Source of the DNA: Steinernema hermaphroditum
Taxonomy: Eukaryota > Nematoda > Chromadorea > Rhabditida > Steinernematidae
Assembly (NCBI GenBank): GCA_030435675.1
Contig: CM059625.1
Span: 7,192,001-7,256,000 of the forward strand
DNA: 64,000 nt
Direction: 5' to 3'
Part shown: piece after piece, positions 24,571 to 35,569 of the stretch
Layout of the letters: every line of letters starts with the position of its first letter
How positions within the stretch are numbered: the stretch's first letter is position 1
Position numbers and translations under genes: made by a program
The notes under the pieces: generated by a model
Databases searched by the model: none
What the model was told of the DNA's origin: nothing
The model's input: the letters and a program-made list of their open reading frames with translations, nothing else

Positions 24571-25683
24571 TCATATCGCCGCGATACGAGCGACAAGTTC
24601 TTCACAGGACTTTGCAAATTTCCGACCTCCGTCCACAATCCTCCCCACGAATCTCATTCGCTTTTCTATCTCTTTCCGCTGCATCTTTCTCAGTGTTTCT
24701 GACCACAACATGTCGACATTTGCGGTGAGGAGAGCTGACGTTTCGATAAAGGTACATTTGTAGATCTTTGAGAGCATTTTTCCCTCTAAGACAACGTCAG
24801 AGCAGCATTAATAGTATCGACCTACCTAAGAAGCTGACGCGTCTTTTCCTCTGGAGGTCAATCTTGTTAGCCACTAGAATGATCGGAGGTGCCTCGCCCT
24901 TCGATTTACTGTCGTTAATACGATAGAGAGTTTGAGCAGCTCGAGTAAACGACTCTCTACTGTCGATACTATAGATAACCATGTAGATAGTCATAACATT
25001 TTGAAATGGGTTGCTCTGGAAGGCTTCGATGAAAGAGAAGAATATATGTCTAACATACTTCGAGAGCTGATCCTTGGATGATTTCTAGTTCGACCTCGCT
25101 GTTGTTTATGACGAAGGAAATCGTTCGAGAGGGAGACGCTAGGCTATCGTAAGCTGAAAGCAGTGTATAACTCATGATGGGAGATAGGTATCTACAGGTG
25201 AAGAGGTCCTCGCTATCCTCATAGGCCTGCGATGCCAGCCTTTCAGCAAGTGTTTTCTTTCCCACTGTGCCATAGCCGTACAGTCGCAAGATGTACTTAG
25301 TGATTTCGGGACCTGTGTCCTCCGAATTCAGCCAAATTTCAGGGCATGTCGCTCTTCGCTGTTCTTGATCTTCTAGAAAGCAAGTGGGAGACAACGTGCA
25401 GAGCTTTTGTGCAGAACATACTTTCATAGTCGGAATTTTCGCGGGAGACGTCCGTGAAGCCGCAGTCTGTGATCTTTCCTTGCTTGTCAACGTTAAACGA
25501 CCGCAACTGGTTTCTTGCGTGGCTCTTGTTCAGATAGCTCTTAGACCCTCCGATCTCAGCATGGCGTCCGTTCAGTTCCCATTTGAACTCAGTAGTAGCT
25601 TCGTCTTCCGAAGGCCACATAGTTTCTTGAGTAAACTTGCGACGTCGTCTATGTTTGACAATGAATATGGGAGATTCAGTGCG
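24571..25683 (-). CDS. RGK-like small GTPase (Rad/Rem/Gem/Kir group); 5' end uncertain
   Basis: RGK GTPases are Ras-like proteins that bind calcium-channel beta subunits and regulate the cytoskeleton. The spliced frame (about 310 residues) has a basic N-terminal extension (IVKHRRRRKF). The P-loop reads GYGTVGKKTL. A weak middle region lacks a clear DxxG. The guanine-specificity motif is NKID (VANKIDLQRKRRVS), and the SAK-like motif is ETSAL. A long basic C-terminal tail follows, with no CAAX box, as in RGK proteins. Small introns include one at the GAAAGTATG donor near 25430. In the first position after P-loop GK, lysine replaces the Ser/Thr that normally binds magnesium. The frame is closed by a stop just upstream of 25683 with no ATG before it, so either an internal ATG (25620) is the start or an upstream exon was missed. 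The gene is convergent with neprilysin. Confidence 0.75.
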
Positions 25684-27619
25684 AAATAGGCCGGCTTATA
25701 ATAAAGTAGAGGACAACACTATGCGATACGTTCTGAGTGCACGTATTAATGAACAAATAATTGCTGTTAGTTTCTCGGAACATAGTGGCTAATTAAGAGT
25801 GGGTTTTAGCTTCGAACAGCGCCATACGTGCCCAAGAATTGACACACTTTAGCCACATTTTACTCTTTGCGTCATCCATTAGCCGGCGCTCTGTCTTTGG
25901 GAAAATTATTTGCCCGTTTGTATGTGTTTACCACTGTGAAGCTGGCTCAATTGTGGCTAAGACGGCAATCGCGTAATTACACGTTTCGATTACCGCAACT
26001 TAACAAAGGACCTATTGGTACAAGGTTTCCGCATTGTCGTAAGCTTTAACCTTTAAAGCATAGTTGCCCTGGGAGCACAGTTCAACGGAAAGCTCCATGA
26101 ACGTCATCGTTGGTTTATTTCACCGTTCTCTGAATGGAATACAAATGGGTATTACGAACTGTCTTAGGAAAAGGGCGGTCGCACTTGGAAGTGCAATACG
26201 ATTTTGACAATATCTGCTCTCACGACGAATTAACTACACAGCTATGTTTAGCATGCAACGTAGGTGGCGCACAAAAGCAGCTTAAAATAAGAGTTATTAA
26301 AAGCTGTTTTGGGATAGTTCCGTAAATATAAGTCTCTAAGTTGTTTGCATCTCTGCCAAAGACGGCGGCCGCAGGAAAGCACTTAAAATCTTCGATGTAT
26401 GGATGTTTTATAGCTCACCTGTAAGTACGTGCTGAGTTAGGTCGCTCCGACTGGTGGAACATTTTAGGCGAAGCTTCGGCACTGAAAACAGGTCCAACTG
26501 AGCAAAAATAATGAAAGCATAAAGATAATCGTCAGCGATGCGGACGATCGCTGGTACATAGCGACTTCAAGACATGAATTCAGAGACTTCCGCGGTTGTG
26601 TCAAACGGTTCCTTTCCCATGTGAAATAAATGCTTAATGCTTAAAGGAGTGAATAACGAATTCGGCCGCTGCGCGTCTTTGAATTTTGAGTAAATGCTTA
26701 TCATTATGAATGCACTCGGGAGACACTCGTGCTGAGATGTCGGAGAAGTTGCTTCCGGGAGGCGGATTCTGAGAAATCAGACCGAAGACAAGAAATTGAT
26801 GGGCACGATGAAGAGGCGACACAAACAGCTGATAGGAACCACCGGACGGACCTAGGCGAAAACACGACGTCAGTGCGCATTTCCGTTCCTCTCCTCTTGT
26901 GGTGTTCCGGTGCGATAATGAACCATCGTATTCGATAATGAACTAACTAGCTATTGAACGACCTCTCTAAATCGAATCCACAGAAAAGGTATTGAATGGA
27001 CATGCTTTCAAACGAACATATAAAAGATTTCGAGAAGTGAGAAATGAGTATGAAATATGTAGGTGACCTGTGCTATCGTGTCACTCTCTAAAATACGTGT
27101 GTTCTACTGGAAAGCATATAATGAGGTTATGAGGGAGCAAAGGCTGTAGCCTTGTTCAGTATACGCTACTCTCAAGCTCTTTCGATGGGGGAAGATTATT
27201 GCGCTTCAATTTTTTCTATGAAAATTTGAAAGCTAAAGTGATTACGATACAATCCACGTCGTTCTTTCTACGTATATTCGCTCATTGGCACTTACCATTT
27301 GTGGACAAATCTGAAATATGGGAGTTAGAATCGAGCGCACCTGGAACTACTAGAAGGCGAGAAGAAGACCGATGACGATTCCATGTCATGCTCGGTGAGC
27401 TCCGGAAGAAGATTCTTTCTTGGCATAAGTCGTCTCAACTGCGATCCATAGCAAGACTTAAAGGGCTGTTGATGAGATGCGGAGCTGGAGTGGCAATTCG
27501 GAATTTGCAAAGTGGGGAGAGATATGCGTCGGTCCGCCATTACGAGCACTTATTACCGATTGGGAGTTGAGTCTTTGCACTCCTCCGCTGAAGTTAACGG
27601 TGAGGGGTTAGCGGATATG

Positions 27620-27868
27620 CATAAGCAGAGGATGTGGTGGTGGAAGTCGCGGGCGGAAACCCCGCCCGTGACTCCAAAGCTGCAGACTCCGCCCCTCCCA
27701 CCGTTGCTTTCTGTGCCCGAACGCAGCACCCCTCAAAAATCCGAGACTGTGCTCGAGTCTAACAGCAGGAAACCACCCACCACGCGAGGAATCGCAGTGA
27801 TCCAGAAACCCTTAATTTTCACGAGTGCCAGTCTAATTGCATTGACCTCCATGTTTTCCAAGCGGTAA
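27620..27868 (+). CDS. Possible small proline/threonine-rich ORF or exon
   Basis: An ATG at 27620 opens 82 codons reading MHKQRMWWWKSRAETPPV and onward, rich in P, T, S and K, with a short hydrophobic stretch near the end. The frame continues upstream without stop to about 27512. The stop TAA overlaps a possible donor (CGGTAATA), so it could be one exon of a larger gene. No family is recognised and no flanking exon was found. It may be chance. Confidence 0.2.
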   Translation, partial: HKQRMWWWKSRAETPPVTPKLQTPPLPPLLSVPERSTPQKSETVLESNSRKPPTTRGIAVIQKPLIFTSASLIALTSMFSKR

Positions 27869-28720
27869 TATCTCAAATACAAAATCCGGGGACACAAGCG
27901 GATTTCCGTTCTCGTTTTCATGCAGCGCTGAAGAGCGCAGATGCTTGCGAGTATATAAAACTAGACACCACCAAGCTAAATATCTTCGACAGTTTTCTGT
28001 TGCTACACATAACATTTTTGTCATGAGGTGCACAGTTTTTGTTAATACTTATAAGTCGTTTGTTGTAGAAAGATTATCCGCCCTTAAATATCGTTTTACG
28101 AAGAAAGATAAAAACCAAGAAACCGCATTCACCTGAGCAAATGGCTCCCACGGCGATCACTACAAACATTAATAAGTGGATGTCTGGAGTGGATAACCTA
28201 ACCACGCACTTTCTCAAATTCGTACGGATATCGTGTTTCAGAAAACAAAGAAATCGAGCGACACCCAACAATTGAGCCCGGATAATTAGTCGAATAAACA
28301 CATCTTACAAATTCAGAGTCAATCTAACCAACTACATATTAAGCTTTGTCTCCTTTGTCAATGATCAACCGGTTATCTCCGCATTTTATTTTATTTAAAA
28401 TTATGCACAGTCAATTAATAGCCTACAATGATGATAGCAGGGGAAGAGATTTTGAGAACGGTGCATAGCGATAGAAAACATTTCTATTACACAGTTACAA
28501 ACCAGAATGAACATCCATCAGCGAAGCTACAACCGATCATATTGTACTAAGAACCAGGCTGACGATTATATGGGAAAAAAATCCAGTGAAAAAAAACCAG
28601 GAATGACAGATGATAAGATAATCGGTAATCGGTAATCACAGAAATCCGCGCGGAACGCTTTCCTATTGATTTTAAGCGAGCTCTATAATCTTTCCGCATT
28701 TTTACACGTTATCAACGACT

Positions 28721-29060
28721 GACAAGGGAAGGTCCCAAACTGCCCCACGCCGATTCGGCTGAAACTTGGCGTAGAGGATGTCATGTCAGAGTGCAGCAAT
28801 ACCTGATAGGTTTCATCAGTGAATGGCGGGTTTAAGCTATAATTCGTAGTAGATGTTGTCCTCTGTCGTTGCAAGGTCTTATCACGATGTCCCTGATGAT
28901 CACAAAAGATACGGTGGTCTCATCAGTTTCTTGAGTTTCTTGAGGTTTTCTGAGGCCATTCACCGATGAAACCTATCAGGTATTGCTCCAATCTGGCATG
29001 CCAAATTTCAGCCGAATCGGCGTGGGACAGTTTGGGACCTTTCCTTGTGAGTTTACTATG
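28721..29060. repeat. Foldback (inverted-repeat) element, ~110-bp arms
   Basis: The sequence at 28721-28836 recurs inverted at about 28949-29060. Shared blocks include GATGAAACCTATCAGGTATT, TTTCAGCCGAATCGGCGTGG and CAGTTTGGGACC. The arms differ by scattered substitutions and a ~12-base insertion in the left arm. The spacer is about 112 bp. The layout fits a non-autonomous foldback or MITE-type element; no coding capacity is seen. Confidence 0.8.
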
Positions 29061-29646
29061 GGTCAATTGTCGCGGCGCCCAGTTGTACCGGACGTTCTGT
29101 CCTGTCATAATCACGGATTTTATTGCAAACATCTTGAAAGAGCTGTAGGTTGGCACAATCTTTACTCATAGGTAGGGCAGACAGAAGCGATTGAGGCACG
29201 CGACTTTCGTTGTTTCGGGGAGAACGAAGTGGAGGACAGTGAGCCCCCGGCGTGCGTTTTGGACTTCAATATGTACTCATTGGCGACACGCTGACGATCT
29301 GCCTCCTAAATATTGAAATAACGTCTTGGATATAGTCTCGAAAGTTACTCTATCCGTCCTCCAGAGGTACTGTATGAAGATTCGTTTCTGGAACCCCGAA
29401 AGAGCTTCGCCTTCTAAATATTTACGCGTCACTACGACCACAGAAAGAAGTACGACCTTTGGTGACCGGACTCACGACGCTAATGATCCGGTGAAAACTT
29501 TTACACGTGTTCCAATAGCTGAAGTACCGTTGCACTTTGAACACTTTCTCGAGATTCACGTTTATCATCCCACCACCTTTCTTCATCGTTTTATAGGCTG
29601 AGCGGATTTGTCCACGAGATGTCAGAACGCTGATCTGAAAGTGCAG

Positions 29647-30181
29647 TCAGTAGGAAGGATTCGATATAGCGCTCCGCACTTGGTTGAAAGTGCGCATGAG
29701 GTCTTCGGACGAGTAGTACTTGGTGGCGTTGCTCGTGTCCTTCCACCACGCGATCGACTCTCGAGTAATCTCATCCAATGAAACAATGTCGCCGTCGACA
29801 ACGAAACAATAGTTGTCGGTGACCATTGTGGGAGGCACCTAAACGGCGGAGTTGGCTAGAGGCCATAGTCAGAACACCGTACTTTGCTTATGTACTTGAT
29901 AGGACATTGTACGGTGTTCTCCAGTGCAGATCGCAAGTCAAACGGTTTGGAGTCAGCACAGTATACCGGGATAGGAACTGCACCCGCTCCAAAATGGTAC
30001 TGAATGACTTCTTGAGCAGTTGCTCCCTCGAAGTCTGAACGAAAATAGGCTGTAATGGTGTAGAAGGAGCGTCAATTAACCGGTGTCGATGTCGACGATG
30101 TTGGCCTTCACCATCGACGGAGTCTCGATGACTTCGGTCGTGCAAGTCGGTACATCGATAAAACACTCTTTTGCAATGTGA
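29647..30181 (-). CDS. Diverged duplicate of the K2P terminal module (candidate alternative last exons)
   Basis: Three exon-like blocks on the minus strand have matching splice sites: 30081-30181, 29913-30034 and 29647-29838 (stop 29647-29649). The last encodes [16 protein letters not shown]..., clearly related to [17 protein letters not shown] in the K2P gene's final exon. The middle block ends SALENT, matching AALENL. The acceptor at 30181 has the phase needed to join the K2P exon ending at 31561 in frame. It lies just downstream of a candidate poly(A) signal (30224-30229). It could be an alternative 3' end of the channel gene, the end of a separate gene, or a decaying copy. The middle exon donor (ACC-GTACAA) is weak. 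Confidence 0.5.
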
Positions 30182-30223
30182 CTAAAGCAAAGATTAGCTA
30201 AACTGGAAACTGTAAGTGAAGTG

Positions 30224-30229
30224 TTTATT
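30224..30229 (-). other. Poly(A) signal AATAAA (minus strand) after the main K2P last exon
   Basis: The plus strand reads TTTATT, giving AATAAA on the minus strand 255 bases past the stop codon at 30484 and before the duplicated terminal exons begin. Confidence 0.5.
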
Positions 30230-30483
30230 TTGTAAATGTATGAAGATTGTCAGTAGAATTCTCTTAGCAGACAACGAACTTTGAAAGCTGCCAGCGCTTA
30301 GAAATTGCGATCTCGTGGAGAAAATAAATAGCACTCGAAATAGACATATCTTGGAAATGCACTTGATCGAACATGACCGAAAGTAAAACAAGAATCCTGA
30401 GCACGCAAGACATCGCAGATCATGAAGGAGTTGGTGGGAGGGGCAGATATGTCGAGAGCGAAAAGACTTGTGGAGAGATACGG

Positions 30484-33400
30484 TCATTTCTTTCCGGCGA
30501 TCCGCTTCCGCGAAGCGGGGTCGGTCACAAAGCGGAGGAGCCGTTGCCGCCGCGGGTCGAACTCCTTCTGCACACGCGCCTTCTCAACGGCTTTCGCGTT
30601 CCTCCACAGATACTGCACAAAGAGCCGCCTCCTAAACTGTGGATTCGCGTTCTTGTCGTCGTTCGACACTTTGTCGATCATTGTCACGATACGGTGGAAC
30701 GAGGTGCACGTCTTCCAGAAGCTGTAGAAGCGGATCACTTTGTACACGTGTTTCAGATTCACTTTCTCGCCCCTGCCGCTTCTGGCCGTGCTCAACGAAC
30801 TCCGAGGGGTGTTGTGCGAGGAAGAGGAGGAGGAGGACGACGGATTGTTGAAGATTCCCGTGCTGGAGGCTCCGCCGGCGAGTCGCGCGGATATCACTTT
30901 TCCTTTGGCCATTATGCAGTTCACGCGGTGGAACTTCTTCAGGTCGTCACTGTAGAAGTAGCGTGTGGGCCTCGATGTGTGTCTCCACCACTGGTCGTCG
31001 CCCATGATGTCTCCCATGCGAACCCGTTCCCCATCGACGACGAAGCAGTAGTTGTCCGCGACCATTGTGGGCGGCACGACGCTGCTCAGCATGCTTGAGG
31101 GCGCGTTCATTAAGTTCTCGAGGGCCGCCTCTGTCTGGACAGTGTCGTGGTGCACACTGTGCACGGGCATGTCTCTGTGGAAGATGACCGGCTCGTCATG
31201 GCTGAGCAGCGCCTCCGCGGACACTCCGCTGTCGACAAGCTCGAAGGCACCCAGGTCGATGTCGAAGAGGGGTGACGGGGTGGCGGAGGAGCTTGAAGAC
31301 GACGACTCCGGTGCCATAGGACTGAAACGGAATAGACATTGCCGGGTGCCGCAAGAATGGGTGCCACCGCAATCTCAACCATTCGAGTGCAATAAGGCGA
31401 TTCGTGTCCTCAAGCGACAGAGAAGAAAGCGGACAGTGGATAGTGCCAACGGAAAGACCAAAGAAAAACATGACCAACCGAAAATAAAACCCAGGACAGA
31501 AGGGAGTTCAATGAAGTCATGCAGTGCGCAAGATCGAAATGTTAGGTAAAACTCGCCCACCTGACAATCTCTTCGTTGGGAATGGGCTCGGGCTCTTCTG
31601 GAATCTGCTCGAAGACGACAATTTCTTCTTGTATAGCCTGTTCGACCACAACTTCCGGTGGTTCGATCTGTGGACTGAACAAAGCAAACGCCTCATGTTT
31701 AAGAGGCATGCAGCTCACCTGACAAATGGTTTGCAGTATTCATCGAGTATTTTTATGTACGAATCCCATTCTTCCATGCATGCCATACCCATGGGCTAAA
31801 TGACCGGATTACGAACAGCACTTTGAAAGAAACAGAGCATCAGGCACAGCGGACAGAGTTCACCGAACACAACTCACATTGCGGGGGGACACAAACACTA
31901 CGGAAGCATTCATTCCTTCGCCTTGCGCTGCCTTCTTGCTGCGCACGTGGTCGAACAGCTTGGGCAGATCACTCCGTACAGCCTCCATCAGGTCCGATCT
32001 CGGGCTTATATTCAGCCAGTCGATGTGGCTGAGGATGTTCTTTCTCTTAGCCTTCCGCTCCTGTCGCTTTCTTTTCAGCACCGGAAGGGGTTTCTCTTCC
32101 TCCTGCACGGGCGACTTCTTGGGTCGAGTGAACGCCCTTATTGCACCTCCGTCGAAGAGGGCCTTCCACCGCGCTCTCCTTTTAAAGGATGCCCGACTGG
32201 ACTCGGGAGGTGAGTGGATGTCCAGCTTCGGGATGTGGATGTGGACGTCGGGTGGTCGCAGAGGCGACAGCGGATTCAAGTCCCGCCCTGAGTCGGGCGG
32301 TTCATTCGACATGCAGCCGCTCTCGCGGAGCAAAGGCATCGTCTCAAATTCGACGACGTTGTCTCCGGGATGCATCTCACAACGGTCAAGCACGTCACAC
32401 TGAGCAGCAAGCTTGGAAAGCATGAAGGGCTCGCTAATCTCGAAATAGTTCTGAGCCGACAGCTGACAGGAATAGGGAGGAGGAGCGAAATGAACGCGAG
32501 CAGAAGGAAGCGGGTTCAAAGAGCGCTTTCTTACAGTCGGCGTGATCGGCGAAAGCGGAGGAACCCGCGGGGACAGTAACGGTTTGAACGAATTCGGGCA
32601 GCTCAGATTCCGACGAGCAGATCGCGCTTTGTCTGCTGAACAGACGGTGAATAGTTGGAGAGCGATGTATCCTCAAGCATACCTATTTCCTTGAGATCCG
32701 GAGAAGGCAGTGGGAACTGATATTCAAAGGATAGAAGTGAAGGCTCTGGAGATCGGTAGTTGTCGTACATTTGCTGCCGCTGGTGGATGGAAGGCGATGG
32801 AGAGAGGCTACAATGGAAGGAAAGGTCTGGACCGGACTCGATCCACGAGCCTCCCCTGCTCGCTTGCAACTCTCTTTTGTACATTCTGAAAAAAGTGCTC
32901 TTAGGAATTGCAAATCTGCACGAGATTACAGAGATCGAGCGGAGGCAGAAGAATTCGTGTAGAAGCTCTTGATGCTCCTCATCGAGTAGATGGTGGGCGA
33001 CCGTAGGCGGTCGGCGATCGGGAAGTCGAGCATGTATGAATCGTTGCAAGAGACCGCGTCCAAATGGAACCTTAAGTCATCGTTTAACGGAAGCATCTGA
33101 AAGAGCACAAACGATGGAACTTTGTGCTCCGAGCGAAGTGAGTACTTCTCTTCTTTGTTCTCTGTATAGCACTGATCCGCGATTAGGATAGGGGGTGGTC
33201 GATATTCCTGTCTGCAAGCGTTATAGGCGAACAGTGTGAGGAGTTGGCCGTCATCTAACGCTCACCTTTCCTGGCTCATTTGTTGCAGATACATCTGCAG
33301 AATCTCCTCTCCTTGTCCCATAGCTAGTCGCCTTTCCAGCATTCTTTTCCGCTTCAAAAGATGCAGCAGATCGGTTCCGCGGAACTTCCTGCCGAAGTAG

Positions 33401-35569
33401 TGAATTTTCTGAATGTACTGAATGCCGACCAAGTCGATGCACATCGTAGTGACAGCGAGCCCGACTCCAAGATAGACGAGCATAATGACAATGTACCTGA
33501 ACAGCACATTGAGCGCCTTTAAATATCTTTTGCTACTCACTCGTGTCGTTCGGGAACAATATCTCCGAATCCGATGGTCGTAAGGGAAACGAAACAATAG
33601 TAGAACGCGTCCATGTATGTCCATGACTCCAGAAAGGCAAAAAGAATTCCTCCGAAAGCAATGTAGAGCTAAACATCAGCAGAGCTTATAAAGGATCAAT
33701 TTCGCGCAACGGAACGCAACTTCAGTATGTGAAGAAAACGAAAAGTTTTCGAGCGCCTCTATAGTGAGAACCTAACGTTTATGATTCATGCAAAGCACCA
33801 GTTTGAGTTTAAACATACATTCGGCTCTTTGGGAACTGCTAGCGAGAAAAAGATGACCTTTTTATGCATTAAAATAGAGAAAATTTAGAATTTCGACTTG
33901 GACTCGGCGTCCGAAGTTCTACTAATGTACAAAATCTTGACCAGTTGGAGGACTTTTCTTGTAAGTCAAGAACTTACCAACAAAATGGCAAAAACCAGCA
34001 GTACTGGCACCTCCGTCTTGTCCATGGACAAGTCGTCCCACTCCAGTCGCGACCTCGAGGACTGACTGCTTGAATCCTCTTCTGCTTCGATCACCACTCC
34101 ACCTTAAGGGGAAGAAGGAGTGAAAACTTATAACGAAGCGCTTACTCTTTCTTAACCTCCACCTTTTGTATCGAATATTGATGAACTTTCTCAATTTCCT
34201 TAACTTCTTGTAGAGCCAAATTGTACATTCCGACAGAAATTTTCCCAAATCTCCAATTGTAATGATGGCGAGTGGGGCTCCGAACAAGGCGAATATCACG
34301 CAGGTTATCCTGCCGTACGGCGTGACGGGCACAATGTTACCGTAACCTAAACGGCCGATAATAACAGATGCAACGTCGATGCGCACCTATCGTGGCCATC
34401 GTAGTGGCGGCGAAGAACAGCGCACTGCTTCCGGTCCACATCTTTTCCGACTTTTCATTTCGCGATTTGCTTTTCCGATGACGCTTTAATCGCGGTTCCG
34501 CTTGACCCGCTATCGCTTTTACTCTCACGTCGGAGTACCTATAAGCAGGCAGGATGTTGGTATTAGTTTGAAACCTACTTATAACAAATGTCTTTTTACT
34601 ATGTTTGGACTAACATACTGCAGTGCGAACAATGTTGCTTGTTTTCTGTTAACTGAGAGAGTCTCTGCGGATAAATTATGATCGAGGGAAGGAAACAGTG
34701 CATATCTTTAAAGCAGGATGCGTTCCACCAAAGCTCTCAATTCTGCTGCTTCTTTATTTCACAAACGCTGCGCCGTGTGGAAACAACAAAAATGCCGTAT
34801 GTTTGATTGAGCCAAAGTGTGTATTCTGCTGGGGTAAACATGTCACTAGGCTTACGCATTCTCAAATAGCTCACAACTTAAATGTTTTCACAAAGAAACT
34901 TAGCCTCTTTCTTGGTCAAAAAAGGGACATCGATGCGCTGAAAAAAAGTTCTTTTTTTTCAGGAAAAAGGAGACTATTACTTGGGAGAAGCTCAGCAACT
35001 CAGAAAACAAAATGCAAACTCTATGCAAACAGTTGAATCGACGTTTTAGCACTCACTAGGAGATCATTGTCTTGGGAAGATGAATGAGAAAGATAGTTGG
35101 AGATAGCGATAAAAAGCGTACCTTACATATTCGTCCTTGAAAGCTCTGTAGAGTTCTTCGTTGAATTTGAGCAGTTCGGCTTCGGTGTTCTGCATCCAGA
35201 CCCGTACGGAATCCCGTTTGCGTGACTCGAACATCATGCGTGTTAGCACTTGACGTTTGTCATTTATTCGTTTTACACCAGTTTTTTTGAGCTGCACGCG
35301 GAAAGGTTTAATTGAAATCGAACAAAAAGCGCCGACTAACCATATCCTCATGGGGCGATTCGAGAGTGTAAAATAAAAAGGCTCCACACATTGCGTAGAG
35401 ACAAACGGCAGTTACTAACGCGACATGGGGGATGATAAGCTTAGCATACTGCAAAGGAACACTTAGAGCCGGCCACATGGGACGCGAAACGCACCTTTTT
35501 GAATGAGCGCTGTTGAACCTGTTCAACATTTTCAAGCAGACCTTCAATCTCCTTGAATTGCTCGTCCAT
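30484..35569 (-). CDS. twk: Two-pore-domain potassium channel (TWK/K2P) with very long C-terminal tail
   Basis: K2P channels dimerise in the plasma membrane and carry background K+ currents that set excitability. I splice 14 exons, all phases consistent, to 1,153 residues, starting at the ATG at 35569 ([10 protein letters not shown]), which has an in-frame stop upstream. TM1 is in exon 2 ([20 protein letters not shown]). The first pore filter is TIGYGN, formed across the 34346/34387 junction. TM2 follows ([20 protein letters not shown]). TM3 runs across [11 protein letters not shown] and [14 protein letters not shown]. The second filter is TIGFGD (33541-33668), and TM4 is [16 protein letters not shown]. 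About 700 cytoplasmic residues follow, unusually long for the family, with Ser/Pro-rich segments and a compact-looking final block ([17 protein letters not shown], then [16 protein letters not shown]). A 309-bp intron precedes 33977. The 5' untranslated region is probably spliced (acceptor near 35660). Confidence 0.88.

Larger units (their letters stand above)
25684..29646. other. Gene-poor region between RGK-like gene and K2P terminal exons
   Basis: About 4 kb with scattered short frames in all six frames and no recognisable protein. It contains a foldback repeat (28721-29060) and one proline-rich frame (27620-27868, listed separately). Part of it must be the promoter of the RGK-like gene. 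Confidence 0.5.

Noticed and set aside
31300..31321. Separate gene starting MAPESSSS at 31317
   Set aside because: The ATG lies one codon after a splice acceptor whose phase fits the preceding K2P exons, so it is read as the channel's last exon.
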